A stretch of 64,000 nt of DNA from Gari tellinella (lineage: Eukaryota > Mollusca > Bivalvia > Cardiida > Psammobiidae), in the NCBI GenBank assembly GCA_922989275.2, contig OV277867.1, positions 45,808,070-45,872,069 on the forward strand. Direction: 5' to 3'. The position numbers were made by a program, and so were the translations under genes. Position 1 is the stretch's first letter, and each line of letters begins with the position of its first letter. Of this stretch, positions 39,901 to 51,900 are shown in pieces. The notes beneath the pieces are model-generated. The model saw nothing but the letters and a program-made list of their open reading frames with translations. It did not search any database and had not been told where the DNA came from.

Positions 39901-42900
39901 CATTGCAGAGTTATTGCCCTTGTTTTATTTACTTAAATATTATAAATTAACATATCTCAATAACTATCAGGGGTATCCATTTGAAACTTTGAATAGTTAT
40001 TTAGTATCAAAAGAGCAACTCATTTCAACAAGGCAGGTAACCCTAGGATTTGCCATTCCAGAGTTATTGCCCCTGTTTTATTTACTTAAAAAATATAAAT
40101 TAACATATCTCAATAACTATCAAAGGTATCCATTTGAAACTTGGAATAGTTGTTTAGTATCAAAAGGGCAACTCATTACAACAAGGCAGGTAATCCAGGG
40201 ATTTGTCATTACAGAGTTATGGCCCATGTTTTATTTTACTTAAAAATTGTAAATTAACATATCTAAATAACTATGAAAGATATTAACTTGAAACTTTAAA
40301 TACCTGTTAAGTATCAAAAGGACAACTCATTACAACAAGGTAGGTTACTCTGTGATTTGTGATTCCAGAGTAATTGCCCTTGATTTATTTACTTAAAACT
40401 TGTAAATTGAAATATCTTAATAACTGTCAAAGGTTTTAACTTGAAACTTTAAAAACTTGTGTTATAAAAAAAGGGCAACTCATTCAAACAAGAAAGGTGA
40501 CCGGGGATTTGCCATTTCAGAGTTATTGCCCTTGTTTTTATTTACATAAAACTTGTAAATTGAAATTTCTCAATAATTACCATAGGTATTAACTTGAAAC
40601 TTTTAATGCTTGTTCAGTTTCAAAAGGGCATCACCTTTCAACACAGCAGATAACCATGGGATTTGTCATTGCAGAGTAATTGCCCTTGTTTGACTAAGAA
40701 TTTGTATATGAAATTATTCAGTAACCGTAGAAAGTTATTAATTTCAAACTTCCAATATATTTGAATACTTGTTTAGTTTCAAAAGGGCAACGCATTACAA
40801 CAAGGCAGGTAAAGCAGGCAAAGATATTGTCCTTCTTTTGACTTATAGTTTACTTTAAGTGGAATGTAGACTGTCCAAGTATGTTTAAGTTGTTGTTGCT
40901 TACAAACTTCTATGATCAATAGGGCATTAAACACCCATACACATTCTTTAAGTTTGAAAAATATAGCCGTCTCAAGTATATGAAAGTCGAGCGTCCAGCA
41001 CCCGTTTGCGGTGCTCTCGTCTTCCTTGGAGGAATGAATTAGAGGCTTAAAAGAAAGTATTTATGGGTAATGGGTTAAGGTTTGTTTAACCCTTAGCCCG
41101 CCAAATAAATTGTCGTCTGCTATATTTCTCGTCTGCTTCAAGTTTCAAAGTGCTTCAAAGTTGCTCAAAACTGCTGAAAATGTTGTCCGAGTGTCAAACA
41201 GCTTGGATCCGGATGAGACGCCGAGTTACTTGGCGTCTCATCCGGATCCAAGCTGTTTGCATATGGAGCTATAGTCGTGAGTGGCAGGCTAAGGGTTAAT
41301 ATTTGAAAATGTGTTTAGAGATCAAAATCTGTTTGAGTGAGGCTTATAGCAATGTTTTGTCTGGTGAAAAAATAGTTTTGTTTTTTACTTCTTAGGCTTC
41401 TTTTTAATTTTCCTTATAAATAATCTCTAACCCTTTGGTTTGACTCCAAGCTTTTGCCAAAATGGCAGTGGTTGGGAACCAGATAAAAGGATTGGAGATT
41501 ATTTTTCAGGGTTGAATTTTCTAGTCGCTGTTTCATGCAAAAGGCTTTGAAATTACATTATTAACTCTTTGCATGCTGGGTAAATTTTTGTCTGCAACAA
41601 TTTGTTGTCTGCAATCTTCTAAAATTAGATTTTTCAAAATTTCTTTTAAATTCAGTGTCAGAATAGCAAACAGATTGGATCCTGATGAGATGCCGTGTTA
41701 CGTGGCGTCTCATCTAGATCCAATCTGTTTGCAGACGTAATCACTATGGCAGGTTTATCCGCCGCTAGCGTGCAAAGAGTTAAAGACCTGAGGATCAGTC
41801 TGATCAGGGTCTACACTGTTTGTCATTCAATTTACATCTTTTAGACAAATTGTGTGACAAAAGCAATTAGCTCAAATTTAAGGATGATTACTGGTAAAGC
41901 AATCATACAGGGTGTCCCAATTTTTAGGAAATTCTTGGTATCTCTTTTTTCTACATACCAAGTTTCACTAATTAGATCTTGCTTTAATGTGAAGGTTAAA
42001 TGTATATATATATGTATTTCAAGAAAATGAAGATAGGATATCATGAGTTTTGTGTGTAAATAAATGTGTGTTATGGAATTTACTATTCTAGATAAGAAAA
42101 ATGTATGGTTCTGGGGCCCGTTTTACTAAAATTTGCGTAAGTCAAACTTTTAAATTTTAATTTATATTTTTTATTATCACTTGCTACAAACAGTAAATAG
42201 CCAGATCAGAGGACGTGCTTTTAGCGCGTCCTCTGATTTGGCTATTTGCTGTTTGCAAACGTTTATGATAAAAAAATAAGAGTTAAACGATTTTGAGTTA
42301 CGCAAATTTTTTGCGTAAGTTGTTTAGTAAAACGGGCCCCTGGTCCATTCTTAGTTACAGTTACAGAGAAGTAATACTTAATTTAAATTATGATAATTTC
42401 AATATTCTTTAGTACAGCTAAACTCCACTAATATGACCACACAAAGGAGTGTCTAAGCCAGCTGTCTGCTTAACACTTCTAATTCTATAATCCTATATCG
42501 ATGCTTTTGAAAACAGTGTAGTGCCAGATCAGACAATTCCTTGAGGAGCTGTCTGATCAGGATCTGCACTGTTTTCTTATAGGATCTGTCAGACATGAGT
42601 CACTGCTTTTTCCTTGGAGAAAAGTTTCCTATTTCATTGGCCAATTCAATATTTCAGATGATAGCCGTTCACATCGGCCAGAATCTATATATATGAATAT
42701 TCGGCATGAGAAGGATAAACTACTTGAACTCAAGTGACAAGTATACTGACTTTACCAACAGTGTACCTATGAATAGTACATGTGTCCTTTGCAAACAGTG
42801 GAAATCCAGATCAGAGTATTCCTTTAGTTTGGGTTCCATCTGATCAGGGTCTGCACTTTTTGTCATTTTGTCATTTTACAACATATTGTGAAACACAACA

Positions 42901-45900
42901 GTAAATACTAAATAGTTAAAAATGAACTTAACTTTATTGGAAATAGGCATTGTCTTTTTGAAAATGTTCAGGTCTATGAGTTAAAGCAAACTCATACAGA
43001 AGATTTCTGTCTATCCTGCTTTAGTCTTTACCCCATAGCTTGATTCTAGTTCCGAAGACAGGGGATCACTTAAAGCAGGTTGAAAATAAATCAGAATGGG
43101 GCCTTAAGGCCCATTGTGATTTACTTACAACCTTCTTTAAGTGGTTGCCTGCTTACAAAACTATAAGCAGACTATGGGATAATGGGTTAAGCTACTGCCT
43201 GCAGATCCCCATATAAGTGGAGTCTTTCAAAAACTGAAATTATCATTTCTGCATTAAACCCTATGGTGTCAATACTCTTTAGAATCATCTCTTTGAGACA
43301 ATTCTAATGATTAGTGACACCATAGGATTTGGTGCTGAAATGGGTGAGAAAATGTAGGATTTGTTCAGATCACATACTCATATCTGGAGGCCTGATCGCC
43401 TGTCTTTAACATCACCATTGAGTGTTTCATTTAACCCATTATCCCATAAGTATGCCTTGTTACACTCTTTAATTATTCTTCCCCTGAAGAAAATATTTCC
43501 AAATTATACCGTCATAAATACATACCATAAGAAAATTGTTGTTTATCATAGTAGAATTTAGCTTAAAGCAGGTTGAAAGTAAAGCAGAATGTGCCTTAAG
43601 GCACATTCCGCTTTACTTTCAATCTGCTTTAAGTGATCATCTATTATCAAAACTAGAAACAGGCTATGGGGTAATGGGTTAAGTGGTCTTAATAGACTGT
43701 ACTGATGTTTGATTGTCTTGTGTGACTGTTGTTTGATTTGCCTATGTGACTATCAACCTATGTTTTAACCTATACTTGTGATATTGTAGAGCTCTTGTTG
43801 GCATGATGATGTACAATCCAGATACCACAGAGATAGCCAAGCCATCAGAACTCCTGTGCAGTGTGAAGGCCATTATGAGTGTACTACAGTCTATAGAAAA
43901 CTATGGTAAACTATTTACTTCCTGCAACATGCCATATTTTATCTAGTTTAACAGTCTATAGAAAACTGTGGAAAAATTGTTATTTCCTGTAACATGCCAT
44001 ATTTTATCTATTTCAACAGTCTATAGAAAACTGTGGAAAAATTGTTATTTCCTGTAACATGCCATATTTTATCCATACACCAGTCTCTAGAAAATTATGG
44101 TATAATAATTATGCAGGGCTCCAGATAAGAAGGAGTAAACTGAACAAATCAAACATTTTCACATTCTTTTCAGCAACAAATCCTATGGTGTATCTACTCA
44201 TTAGAATCGTCTCAAAGAGATGATTCTAACGAGTAGTAACACCATAGGGTTTAATGCAGTAATAAAGGTTTTAATTTTTGCAATATTCCCTTATCTGGAG
44301 CTCTGATTATGTCTCCCCATGTAAGTTAAAATGACAATACCAGAAGGAGTAACAATATCAACATCAGAAGCTGTGTAACAACCAGCGCTCTAGATATGAT
44401 GACTGTTTCAAGTACTAACATCCCAGGGGTGTAAAATTTTCAGAATTGTTACTCACCCTGCTTGGTGTTAATGACATTTTACTCATTAGTTTCTGTTGTA
44501 AGATATCAGAAAATCTGCTCGCCCTGATAAGATGTTACTCGCCATGGCGAGCGGGCGAGTAGAATTTTACACCCCTGCATCCGTATGTCTTAACCAAACC
44601 CCTATGATATGACTACTCAAATTAGAATCATTTCATAGAGACAGTTCTATCGAGTAGTCTATACATCTGCTAGGATACGGGAAAATTTCTTATGCTACAC
44701 ATGTATGGCTGTATAAATTGGAACCTTTTTCTTTCAGTGGAGGAATAAATAAAAAGTGCTAAAAGGTGCTTCTATGGGGAAAAGGGTTAAAGCAGGTTCA
44801 AAGTAAAGTAGAATGTGCCTTAGTAGCATTCTGCTTTACTTTCAGCTTGCTTTAAGCTAGAATCTACTAGGATATATAGGGATGATTCATGATAGTATAA
44901 CGTGAAAGTATTTTTCATAGGAGGAACAAATTAAAGGTATAAAAATGCATATTCATAGAGTAAGTGGTATATAGTAGATTGAGTGTCTTGTGTTTCTTCC
45001 TCAGTTCACATAGACATTGCCCGAGTGTTCAACAATGTACTGCCCCAGCAGACTCAGCCGCTGGACAGCTTTAGTGGAGAAAAGACAATTACAGCTAACT
45101 ACACTAACTGGTAAGTACATTAGGGACGGGGTTATATAGTAAAGAGGGGGTGGGTTATAGTAAAACCTCATCCCTTCACACCCAACTGTTCACATACCCT
45201 CTTTTGCCAGTTATTGTACGCACCTGTATTTTAGGGTTAAATGTCTGGAAAAAAACTTTTCCCCAAATTTCTGGTCAGTTCTCGTATGCACAATTTCTCC
45301 TGCAGAACGCATGTTTTTAAAAAGTTCTGTAGGCATGTTTTCGGACCATGAAAATCCGATTAATATTTGATAATTGCAAGTAATCTGATAGTCAGGGGTG
45401 CTATCTATTAGCATCTGCTAGGATATAGTAAATAAATTGGATCTATTCTTCAAAGAAGGAATAAACTATATGCTTTAAAATGTGTCTCTATGGAGTAAAG
45501 GGTTAAGATTTAATCTATATACAGCCATTATATAGTTTGCATAAAGGCATTGTCACCCTTGGTAATGGGTTAAATGGTCTTCTCTCAATACACTGTAGGT
45601 ATTTGGAGGTGTTCCTACGCAGGGTAACATGTAATGTGGGCCAGATTATCTACTCTCCAAACCAGAAGGCATTTGTTAGTGTGATGCAGGATGGCCAACA
45701 GATACCATTTGCAGCAGAGGAATATGCAGACCTTACAGGTAAACACTAACCAGTCATACTGTGTCCTTGTGAAACATACAAAGTCAATTATCAGGTTATC
45801 TATAATAAAAAAGATACCTGGCAATTTCTGAAAACAGATATCTTCTTGATGCAGGACAAGCATCAGTTATAACAGGCTGATCACTTCCGAGATTCGGTCC

Positions 45901-48900
45901 AAAATATGCCATTAGAAAATATGCCATCTCAAGGGTCATAACAGTCACTGAAAAACAGCGTAAATTGCCAAATTGAGGTCCACATGTCACATTATATCAT
46001 TAATTGTAGGTGAGATATATAGGGAAATACACTGGTGGGAGATAAATATGACAGGATTTAGCTTAAAACTGTGTCACTTGGACAGGTTTAACTGTAGTCT
46101 GAAACTGCAGCTTAACCCATTAACCCATAAATACGCCTTTTTACACCTATAATTTATTCTTCCATGGAAGAAAAAAGTTCCATTTGGTACAGTCATGAAT
46201 ATGTATCATAAGAAATATTTTCTATATCCCAATAGATAAAAGCTTAAAGCAGGCTGGAAGTAAAGCAGAATGGGCCTTAAGGCACATTTGCTTTACTTTC
46301 AACCTGCTTTAAGTAGTCACCTGTCTTCAAAATAGAAATAGGCTAAGGGGGAAAGGGTTAAACAGGGTTAATGAATCCGATGTTGAGAGTAGATCTGCAT
46401 AGAGGTTACGTTTAGATGTCATAACACTGGTCTTGGCAATCAGATAGATGTTTAAATCTGCAATATTCTACAGTGCACATATTTGTATGATGTTTGTTAT
46501 GTTACAGAACTGAAGGCCCTTGCAGAGCTGATAGGCCCCTATGGTATGAAGTTTATGGGAGAGAAGCTGATGATTCATGTAGCTAACCAAGTAGAAGAGT
46601 TAAAGGTACGGTACAACCTAGGCAACACTAGAAATAACTAACAGTTTCATGCACTGATCAATTTATTCATATTTAAGCCCCATATTTTTAACTCACCTCC
46701 ATGAAGTGAGGTTGGTTATGCTATATCCCCGGCATTGGCGTCCGGACCAAATACCATAATATATATAAGGGCTAGGTCTAACTACTGCACATATGGTCAT
46801 GAAACTTCATATGCTGATGCGCCTCGATGAGTAGATCACCTTGCACCACAGTTTGATGACCGTGACCTCTAGATCAACTTAAAGGTTTGCATTAAAGTCT
46901 TTTCTGAGCAAACGACTGTACCTACATTCACGAAACTTCATATGCTGATGCGCCTCAATGAGTAGACCACGATGCACCGCAGTTTGGTACCCAGATCTTT
47001 GACCTTGACCTCTAGGGTCGATGTTAAGGTTTTGTGTTAAAGTTTGTTCTTTGCAGGAGGTGAGCTTCGTATCTTTGATTACCCATTATGGTTTCTACAA
47101 AAAGTAAAGTAATCCCCACTAAGAAAGCATTTCCATTTTCTTTCTAGATGGTTGCTTAACCCTTTCTGCATAGATACTCATTTTTATGCCTCTAATTTAT
47201 TCCTACGTTGATGGAAATAGTCCCACTTTATGCACTCATGCATATGTATAAGAAATATTTTCTATGTTCTAGCAGATAGTAGCTTAAAGCAGGCTGAAAG
47301 GATTAATACTTTCAGCCTAGTTTAAGTAGTCCCCTGTCTTCAATTTACAGATGACCACATTTCTTTATTGAGTGGCTGCTATTCAGGTTTCATTTGTCTT
47401 TACATGTAATGTTTTGATTCCAGAAACTTGTAATCACTAACAAAGAAGTGTTGGCCCAGCTGAGAACGAGTTTTGACAAGCCAGAGCTCATGAGGGAACT
47501 GTTCAAGAAACTTGTCAGTAAGTTACTCTCACTTAACTGTCAGTCCATTCAGGCATTTCTTGTTTTAAACCAAACCTGAAAACTAGTACCTGAATAGTAC
47601 ACTTGTCCTATACAAACAGTGAATACCCAGATCAGAGGGCCCCGAAAGGAGCCCTCTGATCAGGGTCTTCACTGTTTGTCATAATGCAAAACATTGACAA
47701 AAACAACCCTTAAAAGTCAGAAATGGACTAGACTAAAATGGAAACTGGAATTGTCCATTTATAGTTTCAGAGAGGAAAGAGTTAAGGTACCTGAAGACCA
47801 AACCCTATGTCAATGATTCTAATGAATACCCCGGTATCACATTAAGAGTTTGATGGAGACATAAGGATTCCTGTTACAGAAATGTTCTATTTACCTGAAA
47901 CTCTTTTCAGATTTGCCAGAAGGGAGACATTAGATTGCTTTATATAAGATAAAAGTCATAATAATTTTAATCCAGCTTTAGTAAAAAAAAAACTGCTAAA
48001 AAGTCCAGATAAGAGTGTGAAAAAATTAAAAAAAAAATTTATGGTTCCATCTGTACCAAACCTTAGAGTAAGTAGTCACTGTTATTAATCTGATCTTAGT
48101 TCTATCAATTTGTTCACTACCAAGTATGATTGTATTTGGAGTAACTCTGCGTTTGATCAATGTCAAAACTGCTTGGCTTTATATCTATGGTTTTATCTGC
48201 TAAAATGACTCTGACAGATGATTTATACTTAGGCATTGAGAATATAGCTTTGGAAAAACTCCCCCTTTAGTGAAGCCATGTTAGATCTCTAGAAACACTT
48301 AAGGATGTTTTAGTATTACTAGATTTATACTCAGTGCAAAAAGAAATAAGCATCAAGCTCATGCACAGATTATGTCTTTTATTGAAGAAAAGTAGAATAC
48401 TAGATTCATTTAATTCTGTAACAAGTTCAGAAAAAATACTCGAAAACAGTTGCCTTTTAACCCTTTCACTTTTAATGACGCCAAAAAGCATGTTTGCAAA
48501 CAGTTTGAATCATGATCATATTGATAGGTTTTAAGTCAAACTACATTGAATCTTACTTTGAAATGATATTGAAAACAGCAAAATTGAAGCAGACGTCTAT
48601 GAAATGGTAAAGGGGTAAAAATATCACAATTAATTTAGCAGCAAAGGAGAACAACAGCCTGTTTAAAACTCTGCACCCCCATTTGTGCAGGTAGTGCTTT
48701 TCAACCTTGACAATCCAAGACAGAACTACTGGCTTTAATGAAAAGATTAATTCACAAATACAGTAGAACCTCTCTAGTACGACCACTAAATAGATGGCTA
48801 ACTGTCCGTATAAAGGACAGGTGACAGCTTAAAGCAATGTGAAAGTGAAACAGAAAGCTCCTGTAGGAGCTTTCTGTTTAACTTTCACATTGCTTTAAGC

Positions 48901-51900
48901 AGTCACCTGTCTTAAACGCTAAATATTTGACACAACTAAGTGGTCGCAATAGAGGGTTTCTACTGTATGTTACTTCTACATACAAATATTGTAATGAAAA
49001 CTGTGCGGGTTCATTTTGCACTGAGTGTAGTTATGTTACATGTTGTCAGTCCCCTGTCTTATATCTACAACAATCTATAGATCCCAAGAACCCAACATCA
49101 GGTGAGTTTGCCAGAATGGAAATTAAGCACGCTGCATGATGAACAGTAAAATAACAACCTCCCCTATAACAACCAATGAGAAGGTTTGTTTTCAGTGTAA
49201 GAGCAGATAACAGCTTTACTCTATATATTAACACCATAGGGTGCCTATCTCTGCCATTGTACACCTTTATGTGTATTTGTCTTGATGATGTTAATCCTTT
49301 ACTCCATAACCAAATGCCCAAACCAGTTCTATGCAACTTTGTTTAAGGCAGATTACTGCTAAAAGCAAGATGAAAAGAAAGCAGAAAGCACCTTTAGGAG
49401 CTTTCTGTTTTACTTTTATCTTGCCTTGTATTTGACAGTATCAATTAATATTTATTTGTGGTGCTTATGTTAAAGAAGGGGTCAGGCATGCGGACAAAAA
49501 GGTTAACTGTTTTACAGCTCACTGAACAGACCATGAAAGTCCTGGAGAGGATTGTGGACGGCCTCATCAGACAAGTTGTGTCAATTGACGAATCACAGTT
49601 TGGCTTCGTCCCAGGCAGAGGTACAACCGACGCAATCTTTGTGGTCAGACAGCTGCAAGAGAAATATCTCTCAGTCAACAAAAAGCTATACATGGCCTTT
49701 GTTGATCTGGAGAAGGCGTTCGACCGAGTCCCAAGGAAGGTCATTTGGTGGGCTCTCAGAAAACTGGGTGTGGAGGAGTGGATTGTAAGACTGATCCAGG
49801 GCATGTATACCAATGCATGCAGCTGTGTTCGCATAGGGGAAGGATGCAGTGATGAGTTCCAGGTGAGGGTCGGTGTGCATCAGGGATCAGTACTCAGTCC
49901 ACTTATCTTCATCATAGTGCTCGAAGCCGTTTCACGTGAGTTTCGTTCAGGCGTCCCCTGGGAGGACCTCTACGCAGATGACCTTGTTATCATCGCCGAA
50001 TCTCTGGAGGAGTGCGTAACAAGGCTTCTCACATGGAAGGATGGCATGGAAAAGAAAAGCCTTAGAGTTAATGCCAGAAAGACCAAAATCATGATCTGCG
50101 GCACAGGCCTGGACGTCCTTGAAGGCTCAGGCAAATTTCCTTGTGCAGTATGTTGCACTGGGGTGGGCAACAATAGCATCTTATGCGGTCGCTGCAGGAA
50201 GTGGGTCCACAAGAAGTGTAGTGGATTAAAGCATCTGAAAGAAGATCCTGCATTCAAATGCGCGAGGTGTAGGGGTACAGCACGGCCTTTGGACGGAAGA
50301 CCACAGACTGGGGTCCAAGTAGGAACAGACAAATTGGAGGTAGTAGCTTCTTTTTGCTATCTTGGAGACATGCTTTCTGCAGCAGGGGGTTGTGACCAAT
50401 CTACCATAACCCGTGTTAAAGCTGCATGGAGAAAGTTTAAGGAGATGTTACCTATCCTCACATCACGCCATCTCTCGTATAAGACACGTGGCAGAGTATA
50501 TAGCACTTGTGTGAGGAGTGTAATGCTCCACGCCAGCGAGACATGGCCACTGTCCAAGCCAAACCTCACGCGTCTCATGCGAAATGAAAGAGCAATGGTC
50601 AGACAAATCTGTAACGTCACACCACAGGACATTGCCACCACCAGGTCAAAAAAGCTCCTTGTACAGCTTGGTTTGGATGATCTGGACCTCATCCTGAGGG
50701 AAAGAAGGCTGCGTTGGTATGGCCACGTAGAAAGATCTAGCGGTGCGTTGAAGGCAGCCTGCAACACACAGGTTACTGGAACACGTGGGCCTGGAAGGCC
50801 CAAGTTGACATGGAAACAGTTATCAGAGAGGGATCGCAGAGATTGGAACCTCTCTGCAATCGACCCTCGAGAGAGAGACACCTGGAGATCAGGTGTAAGA
50901 ACTGCCATGCGTGCAGCAAGCCAGCTACCTGGAAAGGGGCCCACTGATGTGGATAATTGCCCCTGAACCTGCACGTTAATCAAAAATCCGTTGATGATGA
51001 TGATGACAGGTAATAGCTGAAAGTAAGATGGAAGTAAAGCTGAATGTTTCTGTTATATAGGAATGTTCTGCTTTATTTCCATATTGTTTGAAGCACTGAC
51101 TTGTCGTATGTAAAGTTGTATTATTTGGATATATGTAAGGGAAAAAAGCAAGATTCTGACCATTGTCTCAATCCTTGTGACAATGGGATGAGGCACCTGA
51201 AAAAGCTTATGTGGGACTATAAACCTTAGCACCAGCAACTATGTAGGGTCTTTGCACTGATGGCTAAGGAAGAAAAGAGTTAAATCAGATTGACAGTAAA
51301 ACAGAAAGCCGCTTCAGCAAGCACCTGCTGCAAATACTGAAAACAAATCTCTAATTGGTTTTAATGTAGGGGGTTTACTGTTTCTACAAGAAGAGATATA
51401 TGTTTTCAAAACTAAAATACTGGCATGCCAATAATGTAGGCTATATTTTAAGGACATGCTTAATAATTTAGAAATAAGTTTGTATAAAGTGGCTGTTTAA
51501 AAGAAGATGAATATAATGACTTAGCCGCTAAACACAGATGTTACTGTAAAGTAAAATCTCTCTATTGCGACCATTAAAACAAAGGCTAATTGATTGTATA
51601 AAAGACAGATGACTGTTTTAAGCAAGGTGACAGTAAAAGAGAAGGGTCCTTTAGGAACTTTCTGTTTTACTGTCACCTTGTTTTAAGCTGCCACCTGTCT
51701 TAGAAACCTTCTTCTTATTAACCCCTTCGCTGCCTTACCCCGAGCCTGACTCGGGGTGAATCGATGTTGCTGTGTGCTATAGCCCGAGCGTGGCTCGGGG
51801 TAATTACGTAGTGTTTAAGACCTGCTATATAAGAGTCTTTGGTGTAAGGGAAGAAACTCTTCTGGTTAGTTTTCATTGAAAATCAATTAGATTGACTTCC

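Larger units (their letters stand above)
39175..41077. mobile_element. TTAA MITE family 1 split by Helentron-like element 2
   Basis: AACCCATTCTCCAATAG start, class-A hairpin remnant, GAACCATTTTT, insertion, then CTTCCTTGGAGGAATGAATT and GGGTAATGGGTTAA. Confidence 0.75.

Noticed and set aside
39608..40243. Repeat frames containing [20 protein letters not shown]
   Set aside because: Readthrough of the 153-bp satellite inside a transposon. Amino-acid content follows the DNA repeat and there is no gene context.
50357..50983. A 208-codon frame on the minus strand
   Set aside because: Antisense shadow of the LINE reverse transcriptase frame.
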